From NCBI RefSeq assembly GCF_902167145.1, contig NC_050104.1, forward strand, positions 14,530,001 to 14,594,000: 64,000 bases of DNA, read 5' to 3'. The position numbers were made by a program, and so were the translations under genes. Shown piece after piece: positions 21,909 to 32,969 of the stretch. Numbering within the stretch: position 1 is the first letter of the stretch; every line of letters begins with the position of its first letter. This stretch comes from Zea mays (Eukaryota > Streptophyta > Magnoliopsida > Poales > Poaceae). The notes under the pieces are model-generated. The model was not told the origin of the DNA. It searched no databases and saw only the letters and a list, made by a program, of their open reading frames with translations.

Positions 21909-24900
21909 GTTTATGCATCCGGGGGCTCAAGTTGGATACTCGACAGCGGGTGCACAAACCACATGACAGGGGAGAAGAAGATGTTCTCCTCATATGAGAA
22001 AAAACAAGATCCCCAACGAGCTATCACATTCGGGGATGGAAATCAAGGTTTGGTCAAAGGATTGGGTAAAATTGCTATATCACCTGACCATACTATTTCC
22101 AATGTTTTTCTTGTAAATTCTTTAGATTACAATTTGCTTTCTATATCTCAATTATGTTAAATGGGCTACAGCTGTCTCTTTACTGATGTAGGTGTCACTG
22201 TCTTTAGAAGAAGTGATGATTCAATAGCATTTAAGGGAGTGTTAGAGGGTCAGCTATACTTGGTAGATTTTGATAGAGCTGAACTCGACACTTGCTTAAT
22301 TGCTAAGACTAACATGGGTTGGCTCTGGCATCGCCGACTAGCCCACGTTGGAATGAAAAATCTTCATAAGCTTCTAAAGGGAGAGCACATTTTGGGACTA
22401 ACAAATGTTCATTTTGAGAAAGACAGGATTTGTAGCGCATGCCAAGCAGGAAAGCAAGTTGGGTCTCATCATCCACACAAGAACATCATGACTAGTGACA
22501 GGCCACTGGAGCTCCTACACATGGACCTATTCGGCCCGATCGCTTACATAAGCATCGGCGGGAGTAAGTATTGTCTAGTTATTGTGGATGATTATTCTCG
22601 CTTCACTTGGGTGTTCTTTTTGCAGGAAAAATCCCATACCCAAGAGACCTTAAAGGGATTCTTGAGACGGGCTCAAAATGAGTTCGGCTTAAGGATCAAG
22701 AAAATTAGAAGCGACAACGGGACGGAGTTCAAGAACTCTCAAATTGAAGGCTTCCTTGAGGAGGAGGGCATCAAGCATGAGTTCTCTTCTCCCTACACTC
22801 CACAACAAAATGGTGTAGTGGAGAAGAAGAATCGAACTCTATTGGACATGGCAAGAACCATGCTTGATGAGTACAAGACACCGGATCGGTTTTGGGCCGA
22901 GGCGGTCAACACCGCTTGTTATGCCATCAACCGGTTATATCTTCACCGAATCCTCAAGAAGACATCCTATGAACTCCTAACCGGTAAAAAGCCCAATATT
23001 TCATATTTTAGAGTTTTTGGTAGCAAATGCTTTATTCTTGTTAAGAGAGGTAGAAAATCTAAATTTGCTCCTAAAACTGTAGAAGGCTTTTTATTAGGAT
23101 ATGACTCAAACACAAGGGCATATAGAGTCTTTAACAAGTCCTCAGGACTTGTTGAAGTTGCTTGTGACGTTGTGTTTGATGAGACTAACGGCTCTCAAGT
23201 AGAGCAAGTTGATCTTGATGAGATAGGTGAAGAACAGGCTCCGTGCATCGCGCTAAGGAACATGTCCATTGGGGATGTGTGTCCTAAGGAATCCGAAGAG
23301 CCACCACATGCACAAGATCAACCATCCTCCTCTACGCAAGCATCTCCACCAACCCAAAATGAGGACGAGGCTCAAGTAGATGAAGGAGAAGATCAAAGAG
23401 ATGAGCCACCTCAAGATGACGGCAATGATCAAGGGGGAAATGTGAATAATCAAGACAAGGAGGATGAAAGACCAAGGCCGCCACACCCAAGAGTCCACCA
23501 AGCAATCCAACGAGATCACCCCGTCGACACCATCCTCGGCGACATTCATAAGGGGGTAACCACTCGATCTCGTGTTGCACATTTTTGTGAGCATTATTCT
23601 TTTGTTTCCTCTATTGAGCCACACAGGGTAGAGGAAGCACTACAAGATTCGGATTGGGTGATGGCGATGCAAGAGGAGCTCAACAACTTCACTAGGAATG
23701 AGGTATGGCATTTAGTTCCACGTCCTAATCAAAATGTTGTAGGAACCAAGTGGGTCTTCCGCAATAAGCAAGACGAGCATGGTGTGGTGACAAGGAACAA
23801 AGGTCGACTCGTGGCCAAGGGGTATTCACAAGTCGAAGGTTTGGATTTTGGTGAAACCTATGCACTCGTGGCTAGGCTTGAGTCAATTCGTATATTATTG
23901 GCCTATGGTACTTACCATGGCTTCAAGCTTTATCAAATGGACGTGAAGAGTGCCTTCCTCAACGGACCAATCAAGGAAGAGGTCTACGTTGAGCAACCTC
24001 CCGGCTTTGAAGATAGTAAGTACCCTAACCATGTCTATAGGCTCTCTAAGGTGCTTTATGGGCTCAAGCAAGCCCCAAGAGCATGGTATGAATGCCTTAG
24101 AGTTTTCCTTATTGCTAATGGCTTCAAAGTCGGCAAGGCCGATCCTACTTTATTCACTAAAACTCTTGACAATGATTTGTTTGTATGCCAAATTTATGTT
24201 GATGATATTATATTTGGGTCTACTAATGAATCTACATGTGAAGAATTTAGTAGGATCATGACACAAAAATTCGAGATGTCTATGATGGGGGAGTTAAAGT
24301 ATTTTCTAGGATTCCAAGTCAAGCAACCCCAAGAGGGCACCTTCATTAGCCAAACAAAGTATACTCAAGACATTCTAGCCAAGTTTGGAATGAAGGATGT
24401 CAAGCCCATCAAGACACCCATGGGAACAAATGGGCATCTCGACCTCGACACGGGAGGTAAGTCCGTGGATCAAAAGGTATATCGGTCGATGATTGGTTCA
24501 TTGCTTTATTTATGTGCATCTCGACCGGACATTATGCTTTCTGTATGCATGTGTGCAAGATTCCAAGCCGACCCTAAGGAATCACACCTTACGGCCGTAA
24601 AACGAATCTTGAGATATTTGGCTTATACTCCTAAGTTTGGGCTTTGGTACCCTCGGGGATCCACATTTGATTTGATTGGTTATTCGGATGCCGATTGTGC
24701 GGGGTGTAAGATTAATAGAAAGAGCACATCGGGGACTTGCCAGTTCTTGGGAAGATCCTTGGTGACTTGGGCTTCAAAGAAGCAAAACTCGGTCGTTCTT
24801 TCTACTGCCGAAGCTGAGTATATTGCCGCAGGTCATTGTTGCGCGCAATTGCTTTGGATGAGGCAAACCCTGCGGGGCTATGGTTACAAACTTACCAAAG

Positions 24901-25151
24901 TTCCTCTTCTATGTGATAATGAGAGTGCAATCCGCATGGTGGATAATCCCGTTGAGCATAGCCGCACTAAACACATAGCCATTCGGTATCATTTTCTTAG
25001 AGATCACCAACAAAAGGGGGATATCGAGATTGCATACATTAATACTAAAGATCAATTAGCCGATATCTTTACCAAGCCACTTGATGAACAAACTTTTACC
25101 AAACTTAGGCATGAGCTCAATATTCTTGATTCTAGGAATTTCTTTTGCTAA
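21909..25151 (+). pseudogene. Opie-like pol with one premature stop
   Basis: The pol frame opens at 21909 without an ATG. It encodes protease ([13 protein letters not shown]), the GAG-pre-integrase zinc finger (about 22330-22460), the integrase core (HMDLFGP; SDNGTEF; Glu in [12 protein letters not shown]), reverse transcriptase with YVDD (about 24200) and RNase H ([15 protein letters not shown]). An in-frame TAA at 22158-22160 lies between protease and integrase where the sister elements have an Asn codon. After it the frame is open for 996 codons to 25149-25151. The reverse transcriptase also departs from the family in [11 protein letters not shown] (usual [11 protein letters not shown]). 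Likely inactive unless supplied in trans. Confidence 0.9.
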
Positions 25152-25939
25152 TTTGCGCACATAGCTTATAAATATATTGTTGATCATGTCTCTTTTATAT
25201 ATGCTATGACTAATGTGTTTTCAAGTGTATTTCAAACCAAGTCATAGGTATATTGAAAGGGAATTGGAGTCTTCGGTGAAGACAAAGGCTTCCACTCCAC
25301 TCTACTACTCATCCTTCGCCGTCGCTCCGCATCACTCTCCGTCTTTGGTATAATCTTCACTCATTTATTTTATGACCAAAGGAGGAGAAAGTACTTGAAA
25401 GGGCCTATATTTCATTCCGAGTATCCGTTTTTGGCGATTCATGCCAAAGGGGGAGAAAGTATTGGCCCAAAGCAAAAGGACCGCACCACCACCCTAATTT
25501 TAAAATTAATGGTTTTCAAATTGGAAAATTTCAAATTGATATCTCTTTGTGTTCTAAAGGGGGAGCAAGTAGTATTTTCAAAACTTGATATCTCAAAACC
25601 CTCTTGAACACTAAGAGGAGAATTTATTTGAGGGGGAGTTTTGTTTAGTTAAAGGAAAAGCATTGAAAATGCTTCGCAAAATCTTTTCATTTACCTTTGA
25701 CTGTTTGCAAAAGAACTTTGAAAAGGATTTACAAAAATAATTTGCAAAAACAAAACATGTGGTGCAAGTGTGGTCCAAAATGTTAATAATAAAGAAACAA
25801 TCCATGCACATCTAGTAAGTAACATTTATTGGCTCAATTCCAAGCAACCTTTGCACTTACATTATGCAAACTAGTTCAATTATGCACTTTTATATTTGCT
25901 TTGGTTTGTGTTGGCATCAATCACCAAAAAGGGGGAGAT
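25152..25939 (+). other. Opie-like 3' untranslated region with multiple polypurine tracts
   Basis: At least five GGGGGAG or GGAGGAG purine tracts: near 25379, 25446, 25559, 25632 and 25926-25938. The last (AAAAAGGGGGAGA) abuts the 3' LTR and is the functional PPT by position. No coding sequence. Confidence 0.8.
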
Positions 25940-27229
25940 TGAAAGGGAATTAGGCTTTCACCTAGTCCCTAATTAATTTTGGTGGTTGAATTGCCCAACA
26001 CAAATAATTGGACTAACTAGTTTGCTCTAGTGTACAAGTTATACAGGTGCTAAAGGTTCACACTTAGCCAATAAAAAGACCAAGTATTGGGTTCAAACAA
26101 AGGAGCAAGGGACAACCGAAGGCACCTCTGGTCTGGCGCACCGGACATGTCTGGTGCACCAGAGGACTCCGACTTCAAACTCGTCACCTTCGGGAAATTC
26201 CAGAGGCGACTCCGCTATAATTCACCGGACTGTCCGGTGTACACCGGACATGTCCGGTGCTCCAAGGAAGAGCGGCCTCAGGAACTCGCCAGTCTCGGGA
26301 ATTCATTTCAACTGCTCCGCTATAATTCACCGGACTGTCCAGTGTACACCGGACTGTCCGGTGTAACAGCGGGGCAACGGCTATTTCGGCGCCAACGGCT
26401 ACCTGCGACGTATTAAATGCGTGCGCTGCGCGCGCAGAGGTCAGGCACGCCCATGCCGGCGCACCGGATAATCTACAGTGCATGTCCGGTGCGCCACCGG
26501 ACATTCAGGCGGGCCCAGAAGACAAAGCTCCAACGGTCGAACCCAACGGGTTTTGGTGACGTGGCTGTCGCACCGGACATGTCCGGTGTGCACCGGACTG
26601 TCCGGTGCGCCATCGAACAGACAGCCTCACCAAACGGCTAGTTTGGTGGTTGGGGCTATAAATACCCCAACCACCCCACATTCAAGTCATCCAAGTTTTC
26701 CACTTCCCAACTACTTACAAGAGCTCTAGCATTCAATTCTAGACACACCAAAGAGATCAAATTCTCTCCAAATTCCACACAACGCCCTAGTGATTAGAGA
26801 GAGAGATTTGCTTGTGTTCTTTCGAGCTCTTGCACTTGGATTGCTTTCTTCTTTCTTGATTCTTTCTTGCGATCAAACTCACTTGTAATTGAGGCAAGAG
26901 ACACCAATCTTGTGGTGGTCCTTGTAGGAACTTTGTGTTCCAAGTGATTGAGAAGAGAAAGCTCACTCGGTCCGAGTGATCGTTTGAGAGAGGGTAAGGG
27001 TTGAAAGAGACCCGGCCTTTGTGGCCTCCTCAACGGGGAGTAGGTTTGAGAGAACCGAACCTCGGTAAAACAAATCCGCGTGTCTCACTCGATTATTCGC
27101 TTGCGATTTATTTTGCACCCTCTCTCGCGGACTCTATTATATTTCTAACGCTAACCCGGCTTGTAGTTGTGATTATTTTTGAGAATTTCAGTTTCGCCCT
27201 ATTCACCCCCTCCCTCTAGGCGACTTTCA
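25940..27229 (+). repeat. 3' LTR of Opie-like element
   Basis: 1290 bp, TG...CA, followed by the TSD GCCAC. It has the same TATAAATA and palindrome set as the 5' LTR. Differences include a 4-bp insertion near 26133 and single-base changes inside several palindromes. Confidence 0.93.
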
Positions 27230-27234
27230 GCCAC

Positions 27235-27880
27235 TCGACAGAAGGCAAGGATGGCCTTCCTTGTTGGTCTCCAACGGCTCCTAGCTGCCTTGGGGCTATA
27301 AAAGGGACCCCCTATGCGCATGGAGGAGTCACCCAAGCTTACAAGAAACATTCTAAGACTCCAAGACTCCAACTTCGCGCTTTTGATTCTTTGAGATAGT
27401 GACTTGAGCTCCATTTGAGTTGTGAACTCCGTGGGTTGTGTTTTGAGCTCAAGTTGTGACTTGTGTGCGTGATTGTGCTGTGATTTGAGTCTTGTGTGTG
27501 TTGCTCTCCCCTCCCTTACTTATGTGCTTCTTTTGTGATCATCATTGTAAGGGCGAGAGGCTCCAAGTTGTGGAGATTCCTCGCAAACGGGAGAAAGACA
27601 AAGAAAGGAAAAACTGTGGTATTCAAGTTGATCACTAGATCACTTGAAAAGGGTTGAGTGCAACCCTCGTCCATTGGGACGCCACAACGTGGAAGTAGGC
27701 AAGTGTTACTTGGCCGAACCACGGGATAAAAAACATGTGTCTCTTGTGTGCTTTCTCTTTGATTGTCTATGTTCACAAGAGCTCGTTTCAAGCTACTTAG
27801 CTGTTCTAACACTAATAACTAAGTTTTGTGGCTATTAGTGTTGAATTTTACAGGATCACCTATTCACCCCCTCTCTAGGT
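27235..27880 (+). repeat. Ji-D LTR, right part, truncated
   Basis: Continues the LTR broken at 17866: it contains the TATAAAAGG box (27297-27305) and ends ...CTCTCTAGGT at 27880. A complete Ji LTR would continue for about seven more bases (GCTCTCA) and then a PBS. Instead 13 bp of unrelated sequence (27881-27893) lead into a copy of element T. This is a rearrangement junction. Confidence 0.78.
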
Positions 27881-27893
27881 CATGAGTGTACCT

Positions 27894-29093
27894 CTTATAC
27901 GACTAGTTACCCCAATCTAGACATAAAACAAAGATTGAGCCCTGCTAAAGAATCTTCATATCATAATCAGTCACTAGCCTATTTATTCTACTTACCAAAT
28001 ACTTTTTATTGCAAAGCTATCCTACCATATGCTTCTAACTCTCATGGTTAATACCAGGAAGGGAAGATTATCAAGAAACAGCAAACAGAAATGAATCCTC
28101 CAAATCCCCCACCTGTTGGAATCGATCAAGTGGTTGCCGCCCAATTACTGGTAATACAACTAATGGCAGACATGGTTACCGAAATGCAAAATCGGATAAG
28201 ACAAGAACGCGAGGAAATACGTCAGGTCCGGCTGGAGATACGTCAAGAAATAAGGCAAGCATAGTTGGAAAGACAACGACAACAACAACCTCCACCACCA
28301 CCACCAGCTCCACCAAGCTACATAAACATATATATATAATACTACTATTTGTAAGATCTAAATGTTACTTTAGTTAGTATATGATATGATACTATTTTAG
28401 GAGGAATAATAAGGTCTAGTTGACCCCATGTGTTGCTAATAAATTATGCATCATGCTGAGATTTTTGTTTGTGCATATGTGTTGAGACAATATGAGTATA
28501 CACCCTTTTCTTACAAATCTCGAGGATGAGATTTCTGTTTAGGGGGTAGGATCTGTAATACCCACTTTGTAAACATTGAGAAAAGAGTAAATCTCCTTAT
28601 ATATTTTGCCTCTATTTATTTGAACATGGGATTAACCATAACTAAGAGACCAAAATGTCTAGAAAAAAATAAGCCAGACATCATATTGATGTTTTGTTTG
28701 CGCATTTAATAATAATAACAATAACAATAATAAAAAATATAATAAAGAGTTGGAGATTTGGATTAAAACCTAAATCAGAATTTGGATTTTAAGTGGAGAA
28801 ATACTATAAATTACAAAATGAGTTTATGAATAAATACACTCATTCTATGATGGCATGTTTAAAATTTAATATCTAATTGGAGTATAAAATCTATACAAAA
28901 AATTTGAATTCAAATTTCAGATTTGAATAAAAAGGGAAAACAAAATAGAAAAGAAAAAGAATAAAGAAGGAAAATGGAAAATAGACAGTGGGCCAACTTC
29001 CCTTGCTCGGCCCATCTCCATACTCTCCCTCCGCAGCCCACCTCCACCAGCGCGCGTTCACTGACCCATGGGCCTGGTTGACCCAGCCCCTGC
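27894..29093 (+). repeat. Duplicate of element T segment 13196-14394
   Basis: 1.2 kb matching 13196-14394 with about six or seven single-base differences seen by eye (about 0.5%). It includes the gag remnant (28091-28264), PPT and first 540 bp of the T 3' LTR (from 28554) and the CCTGC TSD (29089-29093). The block continues without a break into a Ji-C LTR (29094), repeating the arrangement at 14390-14395. Confidence 0.9.
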
Positions 29094-30346
29094 TGAGAGC
29101 ACCTAGAGGGGGGGTGAATAGGTGATCCTGTTAAATCAAACACTAAATAGCCACAAAACTTAGTTTAAAGTGTTAGTACGACTAAGTATCTTTGAAGCGA
29201 GTTCTTGTGAACACAACAATCACAGAGAAAGCAACACAAGAGACACGTGATTTTTATCTCATGGTTCGGCCAAATAACACTTGCCTACTTCCACGTTGTG
29301 GCGTCCCAATGGACGAGGGTTGCACTCAACCCCTTTCAAGTGATCCGATGATCAACTTGAATACCACGGTCTTTTCCTTTAGAGTCTTTTCCCATGTGCG
29401 AGAAATCTCCACAGTTTGGAGTCTCTCACCCTTACAATAGAGACCACAAAGAAAGCACATAGTAAGGTTGGGTAGAGCAACACACACAAGACTCAAATCC
29501 ACAGCACAACCACGCACACAAGTCACGACTTGAGCTCGAAACACAACACACGGAGTTTGCAACTCAAATGGAGCTCAAATCACTAACACAGAGAATCAAA
29601 TGCGTGGAGTCGGAGTCTGGGAGTCTTAGAATGTTTCATGAAAGCTTGGTGTTATCCTCCAAGCGCCTAGGGGTCCTTTTATAGCCCCAAGGCAGCTAGG
29701 AGCCGTTGGAGGCCAACTTGGAAGGCCAAACTTGCCTTCTGTCAGGTGGTGCACCGGACAGTCCGGTGCACCACCGGACAGTCACTGTAGCTGTCCGATG
29801 CGCGATCTCCTTCCATATATGGCGCGTTTGACCGTTGGTCCTTGGGGTCGGTTGGCACACCGGACACCGTCCGGTGCACACCGGACAGTCTGGTGTGCCC
29901 AATCGACCGTTGCTGCGGGCCACGCGTCGCCCGCGGATTGAGTAGCCGACCGTTGACGCTGGCGATCGTTGGCTCACCGGGCAGTCTAGTGCACCACCGG
30001 ACAGTCTGGTGAATTATAGTCGTACGCCTCTACGTTTTCCCGTGAGCAGCCGGTTCACCGTCGGCCAGCCTGGGGCACCGGACAGTTCGGTGTGCCTAGC
30101 CAACGTTGGTGTTGGCTGCACATAGCCAACTCTTTTCCTTTTCTTTTCTTTTCTTTTCTTTTGTCGCTGTTTCTAGCACTTAGACAAACACATTAGTATA
30201 CAAAATAATATACTAAGTTTAGAAACATACCTTATGCTTTGATTTGCACTCTTCACACATTTTGCACATAAGAACTTAATTAATGTGTTGGACATCTAAT
30301 CACCAAAATACTTATAGAAATGGCCAAAGGGCACATTTCCCTTTCA
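29094..30346 (-). repeat. Ji-C 5' LTR, now standing as a solo-like LTR
   Basis: 1253 bp, minus orientation, TGAGAGCACC...CCCTTTCA. It has CCTGC on both sides (29089-29093 and 30347-30351), which is the structure of a solo LTR with its TSD. The outer right flank is the continuation of the T 3' LTR. It differs from the LTR at 14395-15733 by about 3-4% and lacks its 20-bp array. No PBS or gag lies on its left, where one would be expected for a 5' LTR. Confidence 0.82.
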
Positions 30347-30351
30347 CCTGC

Positions 30352-30617
30352 TCACCGCGCTACACCATGCGCCTCTCTGGTTCGTGGGACCACGCTGTCG
30401 GGCTTATCTTCTTCAACCTCTCCGCACCGAAAACGCCACACGGATCCCGCGGGTATGGCGCACCCCAAACCAAGCCGGGTGCTCTGCGGCTGGTTGTTGC
30501 GTGGGCGTCGCCGCATTACCTCGTCTCTCTACTCTTGGACAGTTAGTCGTATGTCTCCCTTCCCTGACTTCTCGGACAATGGCCATGCCGGGGGATGCCG
30601 TAACAACCCCCTAAATC
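30352..30617 (+). other. Probable T 3' LTR continuation, left of hAT element
   Basis: GC-rich sequence right of the CCTGC TSD. Its position between two insertions that both lie in the T 3' LTR implies it belongs to that LTR. The matching part of the 5' LTR is outside the window, so this is inferred only. The last 8 bp (30610-30617, CCTAAATC) are the hAT TSD. I recognise no gene in it. Confidence 0.5.
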
Positions 30618-31161
30618 TAGGGGTGGGCACTTTTTTACCATATACCGAAAACCGAACCGAACCGTACCGAACCGAACCGAAATTTCGGTTTTTTCGGTAG
30701 TTCGGTTCGGTTTCGGTTTTTGTATCTCAGAAGTTCGGTTTTCGGTATCGTAATCGGTTTTCACCGTATACCGAACCGAAATACCAAAAAAACCGAATAC
30801 CAAACTTTTTCAATTCTAAAATTTGACTTTTCGATTATGTGAACTAAATGTGTGAAGCAATTAAATTGTTATTCACTTATTTATATGTGATGTATGATGT
30901 ATCTCTAAATATTTGTACCTATATAATTTTTACTTTTTAAAATTATGTGTAATCTATCATATAAACTTTTTGTATGTGTTGTTTTGAGTATAAGTTTGGT
31001 ATTCGGTTTTTACCGAAAAACCGAAGTAAAAAACCAAAACCGAAGTTCTCGGTTTTCATTTTCTAGAAAACCGATTGGTTTCTAATGTCTAGAAAACCGA
31101 AGTTTTTTAAAACCAAAAACCGAACCAAAATTTCAAAAAAAAACCCGAATGCCCAGCCCTA
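30618..31161. mobile_element. Non-autonomous hAT-like element, 544 bp
   Basis: Perfect 8-bp TSD CCTAAATC (30610-30617 and 31162-31169) and terminal inverted repeats TAGGGGTGGGCA / TGCCCAGCCCTA with one mismatch, typical of the hAT superfamily. Subterminal regions are dense in CCGAACCGAA on the left and complementary TTCGGTT/AACCGAA words throughout, so the ends can pair into a long stem. The middle is AT-rich without an ORF, so it would need transposase from elsewhere. Confidence 0.88.
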
Positions 31162-31169
31162 CCTAAATC

Positions 31170-31371
31170 CGCGCTGACCTCGGGAACGGTTTGGCTAGCC
31201 TCGTCCTCGCTAAAACCTGGACGCGTATCAACCATGTCATCACGCGCGGGGCCGTCCCTCTTGCAGTTTGGCGGGGCCGATTGATCAGCGTTTTTCCCTC
31301 CATAGCTCAGTCAACAAACACCGTGAGCTCCACGGAGCTGGTTCCGGCCACGACCTGGTCCGCGTCTCAGC
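31170..31371 (+). other. Probable T 3' LTR continuation, right of hAT element
   Basis: GC-rich, continuous with 30352-30609 once the hAT element is removed. It runs to the truncated end of the Ji-B LTR. No gene recognised. A short ORF here (31191-31439) crosses into the Ji-B LTR and is not credible. Confidence 0.5.
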
Positions 31372-31376
31372 GTAAC

Positions 31377-32182
31377 ACCACGCACACAAGTCGCAACGAG
31401 AGCTCACAACACAACTCAATGAGTTCACCACTCAACTAGAGCTCTAATTGCTATCGCAAAGAATCAAAGGCGCGGAATCGATGTCTTGGTGCTTAGGAAT
31501 GTTGTAGGAATGCTTGGTGTGCTCCTCCATGCGCCTAGGGGTCCCTTTTATAGCCCCAAGGCAGCTAGGAGCCGTTGAGAGCAATCTAGGAAGGCTGATC
31601 TTGCCTTCTGTCGACTGGCGCACCGGACAGTCCGGTGCCCGATTTCCTTCCATAAATGGCGCAGTCGACCGTTGGCAGCCTGAGAGCCGTTGGCGCACCG
31701 GACATGTCCGGTGCACACCGGACAGACCGGTGCCCCCTTCTAGCCGTTGGCTCGGCCACGTGTCCCGCGCAGATCGCGCGGCCGACCGTTGGCCTTGCCG
31801 ACCGTTGGCTCACCGGACAGTCCGGTGCACACCGGACAGTCCGGTGAATTATAGTCGTTCGTCGCCGGTGAATTCCCGAGAGCGGCCACTTCGCTCGAGC
31901 CCGCCTGGCGCACCGGACACTGTCCGGTGCACCACCGGACAGTCCGGTGCCCCCAGACTCAGCAGATTCTTGGCTGCTCGAGCCAAGACATTTCCAATTG
32001 GATTTTTCCTGTTTCCAGCACTTAGACACAACACATTAGTCCATAAAACAATGTACTAAGTATGAGAAACATACCTTTATCCTTGATTTGTACTTTGTCC
32101 ACCTTTTTACACTAGGGCACTTGTGTTGGACACTAAATCACCAAAATACTTAGAAATGGCCCAAGGGCACATTTCCCTTTCA
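31377..32182 (-). repeat. Ji-B 3' LTR, outer end truncated
   Basis: Matches 47962-48760. About 420 bp corresponding to 47541-47961 are absent. Compared with the 5' LTR there are length differences exactly at the palindromes (for example one palindrome fewer near 31643, one more near 31940). Confidence 0.85.
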
Positions 32183-32969
32183 ATCTCCCCCTTTTTGGTG
32201 ATTTATGCCAACACAACATAAAGCAAGTAGAACAAATAAAAAATCAATTCAAATAAGAACTCAAATTGTTTTGATTCAAATTTGACATATATGGATCACT
32301 CTTTGCCACCACTTGGTTTGTTTTTGCAAATCAAACTCAAATTTCTATCTCTAAGTCAAACACACGTGTTAAGACATAAAGAGAGTCATTCCAAGAGAAA
32401 TTGATTCAAGATTTCAAAAACTCCCCTTTTTCCCATAATCAACACTTCTCCCCACTAGAAACCAACTTTTGACAAGAGAGACAATAAAAGAGTTTTGACA
32501 AACCAAAAGCTCTATTCTACTATTTTCAAAAACTCTCAAGTGGTAGCTGATCCATTTATCGCTTTGGCCTTTAGTTTCTCCCCCTTTGGCATCAAGCACC
32601 AAAACGGGATAAATCTTGGCCCTTTAACCCCATCGCCTCACCAAAATCTTCAAATAAGAGTACAAAGGCAATAAGAGTATAAAGATGAACTTGGAAAAGT
32701 TACTCTTTTCATCAGAGTGCAGTGGAAGTCTTGCATGGTCCAAGTCCACCTTTTCCCTTTCAATCCTCCTTTGAGACTAAAACAACCAAACTCAAGAACA
32801 TGGTTAGTCTCAAAGGGTCAAGTTGTAGCATAGCTCCCCCTAAATATGTGCATCACTTGCAAAAAGGACTTGTGAGGTCCAGGGAGTGTTTGTACAACCT
32901 GAGCACCACAATAAGCAACAAAATGCAGAATGAACATGATCAAAGGCATAAACACATGTATGCTACATT
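32183..32969 (-). other. Ji-B 3' untranslated region with polypurine tracts
   Basis: On the element strand GGGGGAG tracts lie near 32183-32197, 32423, 32579 and 32838. The first, next to the LTR, is the functional PPT by position. No gene. Confidence 0.75.

Larger units (their letters stand above)
17867..27229 (+). mobile_element. Complete Opie-like Sirevirus (Ty1/copia)
   Basis: 9363 bp with two LTRs (17867-19153 and 25940-27229), a PBS, gag, pol and PPT in order, and a perfect 5-bp TSD GCCAC (17862-17866 and 27230-27234). LTR start TGAAAGGGAATTAGGC and end TCTAGGCGACTTTCA fit maize Opie. By eye I count about 16 substitutions and a few small indels between the LTRs (about 1.2%), so it inserted well after the Ji-D LTR it splits. 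gag is open, but pol has one in-frame TAA at 22158, so it is probably not autonomous now. Confidence 0.93.
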
